Source: GCA-2726245 sp035513655 (lineage in GTDB: Bacteria; Planctomycetota; Planctomycetia; Pirellulales; Pirellulaceae). Taken from it: DNA of 12,936 bases. The position numbers were made by a program, and so were the translations under genes. This document shows positions 1-6,995 of the stretch, piece after piece. Below the pieces are notes generated by a model. The model had not been told where the DNA came from and did not search any database. It saw only the letters and a program-made list of their open reading frames with translations. Within the stretch, counting starts at the first letter, position 1, and every line of letters begins with the position of its first letter. The stretch spans positions 1-12,936 of the forward strand of contig DATKBV010000494.1 of the NCBI GenBank assembly GCA_035513655.1, given 5' to 3'.

Positions 1-269
1 CAACCCCGTCTGTGGAGACAGCGTCGAATTACAACTCGGTGTCTGTGAGTCCCGTATCGTTTTTCAAGCCTGGTATACGGGGTCCGGCTGCATCATTAGC
101 CAAGCTTCCGCATCCATGCTGGTTGAGTACATCGAAGGCAAAAGCCCTGAACAGCTTTACCGCTGAAGACATGCTTAACCTCTTCCAAGCGCGCCTGACG
201 CCCCGTCGGCAACAATGCTGCCTACTTGCATGGCAAGCCTTGCACAAACTGACCGAGCCGATTGCCTGA
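1..269 (+). pseudogene. Frameshifted, 5'-truncated IscU/SufU/NifU-type Fe-S cluster scaffold
   Basis: Proteins of this family build [2Fe-2S]/[4Fe-4S] clusters on three conserved cysteines and pass them to apo-enzymes. Reading from base 2, the frame gives NPVCGDSVELQL, then TGSGCIISQASASMLVEY and GKSPEQLYR, and stops at TGA 164-166. The next frame continues the family pattern, FTAEDMLNLFQ then LTPRRQQCCLLAWQALHK, ending at TGA 267-269. All three ligand cysteines can be placed: NPxCGD (with its Asp), GSGC and QQCC. The spacing between the second and third is about 42-43 residues, as in IscU, without the longer insertion of Gram-positive SufU. The break is a +1 shift (one extra base or two missing) around 150-166. 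It could be real decay, a sequencing or assembly error, or less likely recoding. The N-terminal residues lie before the window. Family assignment is fairly sure; the pseudogene label is tentative. Confidence 0.75.
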
Positions 270-456
270 CGTTGACGCCACATGTCCTCGCTACGCTCTC
301 AGAGCCAAGTTCGGACTAGAGCTGATCCCATGGTCGGCCCAGGGGACCAACCTACGAAGTCCTCGCCGAAATCCCCCTCGCGGCAAACTGCTGTCGCGTG
401 GTAACATAGTGAACCTGCGCCTAGCAAAGGAATGCCTGGGAAGTGAGGGGATCGCT

Positions 457-687
457 ATGTTAGAGATGAGTACGCTGGACTTGTTACTGTTTGCCGCCAC
501 TGCTTACTTGGCGGTGATTACGTTGGTGCGGCTGATGCGACGTCGCCGGGAGAGCATCATCAACGACTTGGCGAAGGAGCTCGAGCTGGAGCAAAAGCGG
601 CTCAAGAAAAAGCGGAAGAACGAGAAACGACATAAGATGCGCGAGCAGATGGAACAGCAACAACGCCAGCGGCGTGGCGCTGCCTGA
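457..687 (+). CDS. Small membrane-anchored, highly basic coiled-coil protein, unknown function
   Basis: I do not recognise a named family. The 76-residue product starts MLEMSTLDLLLFAATAYLAV. One membrane helix spans about residues 5-23, followed by RLMRRRR, which by the positive-inside rule puts the C-terminus in the cytoplasm. Residues 30-76 are a Lys/Arg/Glu/Gln-rich amphipathic helix, probably a coiled coil. The start at 457 is chosen because GAGGGG (445-450) lies 6 nt upstream. The frame is open back to 262, but that extension has no ribosome site and no protein-like character. It sits 187 nt after the scaffold remnant and 35 nt before miaB, so it may share miaB's transcript. That it is a real gene is likely; its role is unknown. 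Confidence 0.6.
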   Translation: MLEMSTLDLLLFAATAYLAVITLVRLMRRRRESIINDLAKELELEQKRLKKKRKNEKRHKMREQMEQQQRQRRGAA

Positions 688-722
688 TCGCAACTGGCCT
701 ATCATCCCTCACTTGAGATTTC

Positions 723-2150
723 ATGACCAAGCGATTGTACATTGAAACCGTCGGCTGCCAAATGAACGTTCTCGATAGCGAGATGGTCGTGGCAAGTTTG
801 CGTAAGCACGGATACGAGTTGACGAGTGATCCGAAGTTGGCGGACACATTGCTGTTCAATACGTGCAGCGTCCGGGAACACGCCGAGGACAAGACCTACA
901 GTGCTCTCGGCCACCTGAAGAAACTCAAGACGAAGCATCCCGAAAAGGTCATCGGTGTGATCGGCTGCATGGCTCAGAAGGACCAGAAACTGGTCTTCGA
1001 ACGCGCGCCCTACGTCGACCTCGTCGTGGGCCCCGGCCAGTTGCAGCAAATTCCCGAATTGGTCGAGCGGATCGAAGCCGGCGAGAAACACCAAATGGCG
1101 GTCGGCCTGGGCCGGCGCGAAGGTTCGGTCGATGAAATCAAACGCAGCCATGAAACGTTCGACCCGCTTCGCGATCCGACGATGCGGCCAACTCCGTTCC
1201 AAGCGTACTTGCGAATTCAGATCGGTTGCGACAAATTCTGCACGTACTGCATCGTCCCTTCGACCCGCGGCCCGGAACAAGGCCGAGCGCCCCAGCAGAT
1301 TTACGACGAAGCTCGACTACTGGCAGACCAAGGTTGTAAAGAGATCACGCTCCTGGGCCAGACCGTCAACAGTTACAAGCACGTCGGTGGCGGCACAACA
1401 ACACGGCTCGCGGACTTGCTGTATCGGCTGCATGAGATCGATGGCATCGAACGCTTGAAGTTCGTGACGAACTATCCGAAAGATATGACTTACGAATTGC
1501 TGCAAGCCGTCCGCGATCTGCCGAAGGTGTCGCCTTACTTGCATGTTCCGCTGCAAAGTGGTTCCGACGCCGTGCTGCGGCGTATGAAGCGAGGCTACAC
1601 CGTCCAAGATTACCGCGACATGATGCAACGCATTCGCGAAACCGTTCCCGGGTATGCCGTGTCGAGCGATTTTATTGTTGGCTTTTGCGGCGAGACGGAT
1701 GAAGAGTTCGAACAGACGGTCAAGCTGGTGAAAGAGTGCCGCTTTAAGAATAGCTTCATCTTCAAGTACAGCGAGCGTCCTGGCACCAAGGGCGCGGAGT
1801 TGATGAAGGACGACGTGCCGCTCGAAGTGAAGCAGCGGCGTAACAACGATTTGCTGGCTGTTCAAACGGTCATTAGCGAAGAAGACAACCAAGACTTCCT
1901 GGGACTTACTGTTAAAGTCTTGATCGAGGGTCCGAGCAAGCGGGCGGTAAGACAAGGAAACGACGAAGAGCCGATCTTGCAACTGACAGGGCGCACGCAC
2001 TGCGATCGCATTGTCGTCTTCGAAGGTAACCGGCGGCAGATCGGCAAAACGCTTCCCGTCACCATTTACGACGCAACCGCATTCACGTTATTCGGTAATA
2101 TTGTCACTCAGGAGATCCGCCCCCAGGCGTTCTCATTGCAAATCGTCTAA
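723..2150 (+). CDS. miaB: tRNA-2-methylthio-N6-dimethylallyladenosine synthase (MiaB)
   Basis: This radical-SAM methylthiotransferase adds a methylthio group to C2 of i6A37 in tRNAs reading UNN codons, producing ms2i6A37. The 475-residue product has the full MiaB layout. The N-terminal UPF0004-type domain carries the auxiliary cluster cysteines C12 (TVGCQMN), C48 (FNTCSVRE) and C82 (GVIGCMAQ). The radical-SAM motif CDKFCTYC gives C169, C173 and C176, followed by PSTRGPEQGR. A C-terminal TRAM domain for RNA binding covers about residues 390-460. Length matches the family (about 440-480), and no key residue is missing. The ATG at 723 starts at the conserved KRLYIETVGCQMN region; only a weak purine stretch precedes it. 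The overall match to MiaB is closer than to MtaB or RimO, whose N-terminal and TRAM features differ. The Fe-S scaffold remnant just upstream fits its need for two clusters. Confidence 0.96.
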   Translation: MTKRLYIETVGCQMNVLDSEMVVASLRKHGYELTSDPKLADTLLFNTCSVREHAEDKTYSALGHLKKLKTKHPEKVIGVIGCMAQKDQKLVFERAPYVDLVVGPGQLQQIPELVERIEAGEKHQMAVGLGRREGSVDEIKRSHETFDPLRDPTMRPTPFQAYLRIQIGCDKFCTYCIVPSTRGPEQGRAPQQIYDEARLLADQGCKEITLLGQTVNSYKHVGGGTTTRLADLLYRLHEIDGIERLKFVTNYPKDMTYELLQAVRDLPKVSPYLHVPLQSGSDAVLRRMKRGYTVQDYRDMMQRIRETVPGYAVSSDFIVGFCGETDEEFEQTVKLVKECRFKNSFIFKYSERPGTKGAELMKDDVPLEVKQRRNNDLLAVQTVISEEDNQDFLGLTVKVLIEGPSKRAVRQGNDEEPILQLTGRTHCDRIVVFEGNRRQIGKTLPVTIYDATAFTLFGNIVTQEIRPQAFSLQIV

Positions 2151-2231
2151 TGATTTGATTCTCATGAAACTGCAGTTCTGGCCGACTATTTTCGTCCCAC
2201 GCCGCTTGATTGCAGTTTGTGCAAACGACAA

Positions 2232-2367
2232 ACTAGTGCTTTGTGACAGCTAAAGTTACGGGTTACTGAAATCAGCCGTTTGGGCGTTAGCCCCGGTTTT
2301 TGAGGCACTAACCGTGGCTAACGCCCAAACGGCTAATCCTAAATCTTAGCCGTCACAAAGCACTAGT
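2232..2367. repeat. Nested inverted repeat of 136 bp (MITE/REP-like element)
   Basis: Perfect 16-bp outer arms, ACTAGTGCTTTGTGAC at 2232-2247 and its complement at 2352-2367, flank an inner hairpin. The match continues past one mismatch through GCTAA/TTAGC. The inner arms are 19 bp and perfect: AGCCGTTTGGGCGTTAGCC at 2274-2292 and its complement at 2316-2334. After one mismatch (2293/2315) five more pairs form, CGGTT 2294-2298 with AACCG 2310-2314, leaving an 11-nt loop. There is no coding capacity. It occupies most of the gap between miaB and the kinase gene, both on the plus strand. The two-layer symmetry is typical of non-autonomous mobile or REP-type elements. The hairpin might also attenuate read-through from miaB, but no T-run follows it. 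No second copy was seen in the window. Confidence 0.8.
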
Positions 2368-2376
2368 GGCGTACAG

Positions 2377-2392
2377 CGTGGTCATGACGACG
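2377..2392. promoter_or_regulatory. Imperfect palindrome just upstream of the kinase ribosome site
   Basis: The bases CGTGGTCATGACGACG form a 16-bp dyad with one mismatched pair around a perfect GTCATGAC core. It ends 3 nt before the AAGGA (2396-2400) that serves the kinase start at 2409. Its position would suit an operator or an mRNA fold near the ribosome site. Short palindromes also occur by chance, so this is only a candidate. Confidence 0.2.
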
Positions 2393-2408
2393 CACAAGGA
2401 TAACGATA

Positions 2409-4586
2409 ATGCCGAACGTGGATCGGAGCCAACTGATCGCCGCGTTCGCTTTACAGATGAGCTTCATCGATCAAGATCAATTTCGCGCCGCAATGTGCGT
2501 TTGGAACTGTGAAAAGTCCCGGTTGCTGGACGAAATATTGCTTGAACATGAATCGCTCGATCGCGAAACACACGCACTACTCGTCGCCGTCGTCGACAAA
2601 CATCTCGAAAAGCGTGACGGAACCGCCGAGGCGAGTCTCGCATCGCTCCCCGCGCCAACGATTGATGTGCATGAGACGCTAGGGGAGAATTTGCCCGTGA
2701 GCTTGCCTCGGATGTCGGCTGAGGCGGATGAAGATCCATTCAAGACGATTAACTGCGAGACGGGTAGGTCGTCGTCCTATGCGGGCCGTTTTCGCATTAC
2801 CGGCCTTCCCAATAAAGGTGGAATGGGACAGGTTTCGGCTGCACTGGACGAGGAACTGAATCGCGAAGTGGCGCTAAAAGAAATTCGGGCGGAGTATGCG
2901 GACGATCTCGACTGTCGAGTTCGTTTCGTTCAGGAAGCCGAGATCACCGGGGGGCTCGAACATCCGGGTGTCGTGCCGGTCTATGGACTTGGCTCTCACC
3001 CTGATGGCCGTCCGTTCTACGCGATGCGGTTTATCCACGGCCACACGCTGCAGCACGCGATTGATCGTTTTCATGCCGGTGTCGAAGTGGGGACGCGAAG
3101 CACGAATTCAACGGACATCGATCCAAGTCACTCCGATAGCCATCGTCAGAATGGCGAATTTGAATCCTTTGAGTTTCGCAAGTTGCTCGGCCGATTCATC
3201 GACGTCTGCAATGCGATCGAGTATGCGCACAGTCGCGGTGTCATTCACCGGGATCTGAAGCCACACAACATCATGCTCGGAAAATATGGGGAAACGCTTG
3301 TCGTCGACTGGGGCCTTGCGAAAGTGACAGGACGCGGTGACACGACGAGAGACAAAGGTGAAACAACTTTGCGGCCGACTTCGTCCGCTAGTGGCAGCAC
3401 GCCGACACAGATGGGACAGGCTCATGGTACGCCAGCCTTCATGCCTCCCGAGCAAGCAGTCGGCAAGCTCGATCAGATCGGCGCGGCCTCGGACGTCTAC
3501 TCACTGGGGGCGACCTTGTATTGCCTGCTTACGGGGAAGACTGCTTTTCCGGCCGCGAATGCCAGAAATATTCTTCGCCAAGTCCAGGCCGGTGAATTTC
3601 CCCGACCCCGCGAGGTAAGTCCACAGGTCCCGAAGGCCCTAGAGGCCATCTGCCTTCGAGCAATGGCATTGAACCCTGTCGACCGGTACGTTTCGGCGGG
3701 AGAGTTGGGCGAAGACGTCGAGCGGTACTTGGCCGCGGGTCCCGCCGCGGCTCGTGTTGAACGGCTGACGAACCCTCCTCAACACGGCTGGATGGGCTGG
3801 GCGTATAGACATCCGTTGGTGGCGACTTGTGTTCTTAGCTTGGTTCCCAATGGTGTGCTCAGTGTTGCCAACGTTTGGTACGACGGAAACGTCGTGCTCA
3901 GCGAGGCGAACGTTCATGCTGTCAACGTGTTCTGGGGAATGCTCGTGTTTTGGAAGATTTTTTTCTACGGTTGCGGCACGACGTTCGCGCTGTGGCAGGT
4001 ACTGCCTTTGTTCGCTGCGATGCAGGGTCAGCCAACGGCATCTGCCTTGGCTTCAGCGCGTCGACAGTGCCTTCGGCTTGGCGAACTGATCTTCTGGGTG
4101 AGCGTGGTGGCTTGGACGGGCGCGGGGTTGGTGTTTCCGGCTTGGATCGATTTTGTCCTGCAATTGTCCGGCAGTGTCGAGAAAGGCCCCGGCGCACAGC
4201 AGTATGTGCATTTTTTCGCCGCACACGTTTTATGTGGGTTAGTCGCGGGGGCTATCGTGATGAGTTCTCTTTCGTTTGTTGCCGTCCGACTGTTCTACCC
4301 ACGTCTTCTGCGGTCGTCCGGCGCAGTCGATGTGAGAGCCGATGGACTTCTCGAACGGAGCAAGCGGATCGATCGGTTCAATTCCCTTGCCGCGGGCGTA
4401 CCTTTCTTCGCCCTGGTTTATATGAATTTCGTGGATACGGACTACAAGCTGTCGATTATGGCGATGATGCTCCTTGGCCTGCTGCTGATGTATCTGCTGG
4501 CCGTTAAGGCGATACCAGAAGTTAAAGCCGACCTCGAGGCACTCGCCCTGTTGCCAGTGGCGTTTCGATCCGAAACGCGGGTGTAA
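2409..4586 (+). CDS. Membrane Ser/Thr protein kinase with polytopic C-terminal domain
   Basis: A Hanks-type kinase phosphorylating Ser/Thr on unknown targets. Residues 1-65 form a helical module (SFIDQDQFRAAMCVW, then a LDEILLEH stretch) that I associate with planctomycete kinases. The catalytic domain spans about 126-440: glycine loop NKGGMGQV (135-142), lysine K157 in REVALKE, catalytic loop HRDLKPHN (280-287), metal-binding DWG (300-302, Trp in place of Phe, common in planctomycete kinases), and an APE-equivalent PPE (346-348). All catalytic residues are present, so it should be active. A serine-rich insert (about 227-252) sits before helix E, and a Thr/Ser-rich activation stretch covers 308-340. 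After RHPLV (468-472) come about six hydrophobic segments: 469-489, 505-535, 557-585, 598-628, 657-675 and 681-701. This differs from the TPR or WD40 tails often seen on such kinases. The start is supported by AAGGA 8 nt upstream. Confidence 0.92.
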   Translation: MPNVDRSQLIAAFALQMSFIDQDQFRAAMCVWNCEKSRLLDEILLEHESLDRETHALLVAVVDKHLEKRDGTAEASLASLPAPTIDVHETLGENLPVSLPRMSAEADEDPFKTINCETGRSSSYAGRFRITGLPNKGGMGQVSAALDEELNREVALKEIRAEYADDLDCRVRFVQEAEITGGLEHPGVVPVYGLGSHPDGRPFYAMRFIHGHTLQHAIDRFHAGVEVGTRSTNSTDIDPSHSDSHRQNGEFESFEFRKLLGRFIDVCNAIEYAHSRGVIHRDLKPHNIMLGKYGETLVVDWGLAKVTGRGDTTRDKGETTLRPTSSASGSTPTQMGQAHGTPAFMPPEQAVGKLDQIGAASDVYSLGATLYCLLTGKTAFPAANARNILRQVQAGEFPRPREVSPQVPKALEAICLRAMALNPVDRYVSAGELGEDVERYLAAGPAAARVERLTNPPQHGWMGWAYRHPLVATCVLSLVPNGVLSVANVWYDGNVVLSEANVHAVNVFWGMLVFWKIFFYGCGTTFALWQVLPLFAAMQGQPTASALASARRQCLRLGELIFWVSVVAWTGAGLVFPAWIDFVLQLSGSVEKGPGAQQYVHFFAAHVLCGLVAGAIVMSSLSFVAVRLFYPRLLRSSGAVDVRADGLLERSKRIDRFNSLAAGVPFFALVYMNFVDTDYKLSIMAMMLLGLLLMYLLAVKAIPEVKADLEALALLPVAFRSETRV
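4561..4577 (+). terminator. Short hairpin at the end of the kinase gene, weak terminator candidate
   Basis: CGTTTCG (4561-4567), a 3-nt loop ATC, and CGAAACG (4571-4577) form a perfect 7-bp stem inside the last codons of the kinase gene, 7 nt before its stop codon. No T-run follows, so it is not a classical intrinsic terminator. It may instead stabilise the mRNA end or be chance. Confidence 0.2.
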
Positions 4587-4809
4587 CCTCAATGCCACAT
4601 GCTTTGAGCGGAATGCCGCTGCCCGCTAGCCCAACTTCCCCACTAATCATCCGATAGCATGACGTCTGATCCGACTTGCTAGCGGATCCAGATTCTCGGC
4701 AAGCGAGTCGAGATGCAAGCGAAGCTCTTTGGACCGGCCATTTTTGCCTAACCGACTTAAGCCGGAGTCGTACAAACAATTGATCGAAATGTCATTCGCA
4801 GTCCGATCA

Positions 4810-4839
4810 TTCAAAACATCCCCCGCGCGCCGTTTTGAA
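4810..4839 (+). promoter_or_regulatory. Hairpin directly before the ribosome site of the small gene at 4851
   Basis: TTCAAAAC (4810-4817) pairs perfectly with GTTTTGAA (4832-4839) across a C-rich 14-nt loop. The stem ends one base before the GAGGA (4841-4845) used by the ATG at 4851. The placement would suit translational control or a fold at the mRNA 5' end. There is no T-run after it. Confidence 0.3.
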
Positions 4840-4850
4840 TGAGGACCGAT

Positions 4851-5036
4851 ATGGACGAATCGTTCTGCTTCGACGACCTGGCTGCCCACGAGATTGACTG
4901 GCTGCTGCGCGCGGACGAGTCAGACTTGCCGGAACACTACGCCCTCGCCCGAGAGAATTTCCTCTGGCGAATTGGCGGCTCAAAAAATGCCCAGCTAGCG
5001 ATTCAATTCCTGGATAAGATCGAATTGACCGTCTGA
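4851..5036 (+). CDS. Small acidic hypothetical protein (61 residues)
   Basis: I do not recognise a family. The product starts MDESFCFDDLAAHEIDWLL and is acidic at the N-terminus, probably helical (DLPEHYALARENFLWRI), with a final LAIQFLDKIELTV. It has no signal peptide and no membrane segment. The start at 4851 is preferred over the in-frame ATG at 4839 because GAGGA (4841-4845) sits 5 nt upstream of it. It lies 264 nt after the kinase gene and converges on tdh, with 16 nt between the two stop codons. Good spacing to a ribosome site and a protein-like composition support a real gene. A small regulatory or adaptor role is possible, but nothing shows it. Confidence 0.6.
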   Translation: MDESFCFDDLAAHEIDWLLRADESDLPEHYALARENFLWRIGGSKNAQLAIQFLDKIELTV

Positions 5037-5052
5037 CTCAAGCACTCGCCGG

Positions 5053-6081
5053 TCACTCGCCCCAACTGAGAATCACCTTCCCCGACTCGCCTGACAACAT
5101 CGCGTCGAAGCCCTGCTGGAAATCGGTGTAATGAAAGCGGTGGGTGATGATCGGGGAAATGTCGAGGCCGCCCTGTAACATGACGGTCATCTTGTACCAG
5201 GTCTCATACATCTCGCGGCCGTAGATGCCTTTGATCGTGAGCATGTTGAACACCACGGTGTTCCAATCGATGGCGATCTCCGCGGACGGAATGCCGAGCA
5301 TCGCGATCTTGCCGCCATGGCACATATTCGCGAGCATCGAGCGAAAGGCGTCGGGATTCCCGGACATTTCCAAGCCGACATCGAACCCTTCGGTCATGCC
5401 GAGTTCTTTCTGGACGTCCGCCACGGATTCCGAACGGACATCCACAACGCGATCCGCGCCTAGTTTCTTCGCCAGCTCAAGCCGCCAAGGATTTACGTCG
5501 GTGACCACGACGTATCTTGCACCCGCATGTTGCACGACGGCGGCCGCCATACACCCGATTGGGCCGGCTCCGGTAATCAACACGTCTTCTCCGAGTACGG
5601 GAAATGACAACGCCGTGTGGACTGCGTTTCCGAATGGGTCGAAGATCGACGCGACATCGCGGTCAACGGCGTCGTGATGGTGCCAGACGTTTGTCATTGG
5701 CAGTGAGATGTATTCGGCAAAGGCACCAGCGCGGTTGACGCCGACACCTTGCGTGTGGGCACAGAGATGCCTGCGCCCGGCCAGGCAGTTCCGGCACCGC
5801 CCACATACGACGTGCCCTTCGCCGCTGACAATTTCTCCGGGGTGAAAGTCCGCCACGTTGGAACCGACTTCCACGATCTCGCCAACGAATTCATGGCCGA
5901 CGACCATGGGGACGGGAATCGTCTTCCGAGCCCAATCATCCCACGTATAGATATGGACGTCCGTACCACAGATGCCCGTGCGGTCGACTTTGATCAGCAC
6001 GTCGTTGATTCCGATGGTGGGCTCGGGGGCGTTTTCAAGCCATAGGCCGGGTTTGGATTCGCGTTTGACGAGAGCTTTCAT
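5053..6081 (-). CDS. tdh: L-threonine 3-dehydrogenase
   Basis: This zinc-dependent, NAD-linked cytosolic enzyme of the medium-chain dehydrogenase family oxidises L-threonine to 2-amino-3-ketobutyrate, the first step of threonine breakdown to glycine and acetyl-CoA. The 342-residue product is almost the same length as the E. coli enzyme and keeps its numbering. Catalytic zinc and active-site residues are C38, T40 and H43 (GICGTDVH), H63 and E64 (GHEFVG). Structural zinc is bound by C93, C96, C99 and C107. The Tdh signature DPFGNAVHTAL is at 148-158 and the Rossmann motif GAGPIG at 171-176. The end, GKVILSWGE, matches Tdh closely. The partner ligase gene kbl is not in the window. The gene follows the membrane-protein gene ending at 6139 by 57 nt on the same strand, so read-through from the efflux operon is possible. 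No strong ribosome site is visible. Confidence 0.95.
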   Translation of the reverse strand: MKALVKRESKPGLWLENAPEPTIGINDVLIKVDRTGICGTDVHIYTWDDWARKTIPVPMVVGHEFVGEIVEVGSNVADFHPGEIVSGEGHVVCGRCRNCLAGRRHLCAHTQGVGVNRAGAFAEYISLPMTNVWHHHDAVDRDVASIFDPFGNAVHTALSFPVLGEDVLITGAGPIGCMAAAVVQHAGARYVVVTDVNPWRLELAKKLGADRVVDVRSESVADVQKELGMTEGFDVGLEMSGNPDAFRSMLANMCHGGKIAMLGIPSAEIAIDWNTVVFNMLTIKGIYGREMYETWYKMTVMLQGGLDISPIITHRFHYTDFQQGFDAMLSGESGKVILSWGE

Positions 6082-6138
6082 TGCGGGACTCGATTTCGTC
6101 TCGTGAAGTTTGCGCTGGGTGGTCGGTATATTCGCGGG

Positions 6139-6990
6139 TTAGCGCGGTCGCACTTCGAAATAAAACGTCGCATTCTCCGACGATTGAGCGGCGCTCGTCA
6201 ACCGCAACTCGATTCGCACGCCAAAGATCTCGGATTGGGCAATCTTGACGGTCATTGGCGAACCGTCTAGTTGATGCATGACAACTTGCGGTTCGTACAT
6301 CAATGGAGGGCAAAATGCCACGTGCAGGTTGTGAGTTCGCTCGCCAGGCGCAAACTCGGCACGCAGCACTCCGGAGATGACTTCAACTCCTTCGTCGTTC
6401 CGTGACCGCGTCATCTGTTGAGTGACATGCGGAGCCATTTCTTGCTCGTCGAACGCGCCACTCGTTTTGCCGGCTTCGGCAGGTTCGGGTTCGACGGCAA
6501 CCGCCGCCAAATGCTCCACGGATCGACGACCCATGAGTCGCATTTCTGGATACCACCAAGCAATTTCGCTTACCGCGACGAACAACCACATTGTAGCGAC
6601 TGCCCAGCCAGACGCCTGTGTCGTGGACATCGCTACCGCGACACAGACGACACATATCGAGGGAGCCCCCAGCCTCGCCAATAGTGTATTTAGCCGCGTC
6701 GCATGTGGATACAGCCGTGACCAGACGACGCGGAACGCGCTCGCGAGAAGCTCGGCAATGGCGGCAACAAGAACTGGAAAGGCGGCGGACTCAGGCGCTT
6801 CGAATGTACCGAGCAAACCGCGAACAACGATGACCACACAAAGAAATAGAACGAGTGCCGCTCCGAGGGCGAGCGTCTGACGGGCGATCCGCGACAATGG
6901 ATCGTCGATCGAGTCGACCGGAAATGAAGTCGGTGATGAGAGTTGTGCAACCACGCCAAGGTCCCAATCGAGTTGTCGCGGGAATCCCAC
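6139..6990 (-). CDS. Four-helix membrane protein with C-terminal soluble domain, unknown function
   Basis: The product has about 283 residues from a proposed GTG start at 6990, 5 nt after the permease stop codon. The frame stays open further upstream inside the permease gene, but that part is a shadow. A GTG at 6957 is an alternative. Hydrophobic segments lie at about 40-59, 70-90, 108-125 and 128-146, then a Pro/Glu/Ala-rich linker (about 155-180). Residues 190-283 form a beta-rich domain with GVEVISGVLRAEFAPG, HNLHVAFCPPLMYEP and the ending NATFYFEVRPR. I have an impression that the LHVAFCPP-type domain recurs in planctomycete proteins, but I cannot name its function. Its tight coupling to the permease suggests an accessory of the ABC exporter, though this is inference. 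Confidence 0.7.
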   Translation of the reverse strand: MGFPRQLDWDLGVVAQLSSPTSFPVDSIDDPLSRIARQTLALGAALVLFLCVVIVVRGLLGTFEAPESAAFPVLVAAIAELLASAFRVVWSRLYPHATRLNTLLARLGAPSICVVCVAVAMSTTQASGWAVATMWLFVAVSEIAWWYPEMRLMGRRSVEHLAAVAVEPEPAEAGKTSGAFDEQEMAPHVTQQMTRSRNDEGVEVISGVLRAEFAPGERTHNLHVAFCPPLMYEPQVVMHQLDGSPMTVKIAQSEIFGVRIELRLTSAAQSSENATFYFEVRPR

Positions 6991-6995
6991 GCTGC

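Noticed and set aside
262..456. Upstream in-frame extension of the small gene at 457
   Set aside because: No ribosome site at its ATG, Arg/Pro-rich random-looking sequence, and overlap with the end of the scaffold remnant. The ATG at 457 has GAGGGG at good spacing.
1317..2000. 227-residue frame on the minus strand inside miaB
   Set aside because: It lies opposite a clearly recognised gene and its translation shows no family motif; it is an antisense shadow.
2274..2334. Inner hairpin as an intrinsic terminator for miaB
   Set aside because: The stem is strong but no T-run follows, and the hairpin is enclosed in a second inverted repeat, which fits a repeat element better.
3306..3314. DWG in place of DFG as a sign of a pseudokinase
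   Set aside because: The Asp that binds metal is kept, as are Lys157, the HRDLKPHN loop and the PPE motif. DWG is usual in planctomycete kinases, so activity is expected.
3875..4507. 210-residue plus-strand frame inside the kinase gene
   Set aside because: Arg/Cys-rich translation typical of a shifted frame, while the kinase frame shows regular membrane helices there.
4607..4620. AGCGG/CCGCT hairpin after the kinase stop codon
   Set aside because: Only 5 bp with no T-run; within chance expectation.
4647..4889. 80-residue minus-strand frame in the kinase/small-gene gap
   Set aside because: It overlaps the start of the better supported gene at 4851, lacks a ribosome site and has no recognisable features.
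5037..5072. Repeated ACTCGCC units at the convergent small gene/tdh junction
   Set aside because: Short, irregular, partly inside the tdh 3' end, and not able to form a stable stem; no sign of an array.
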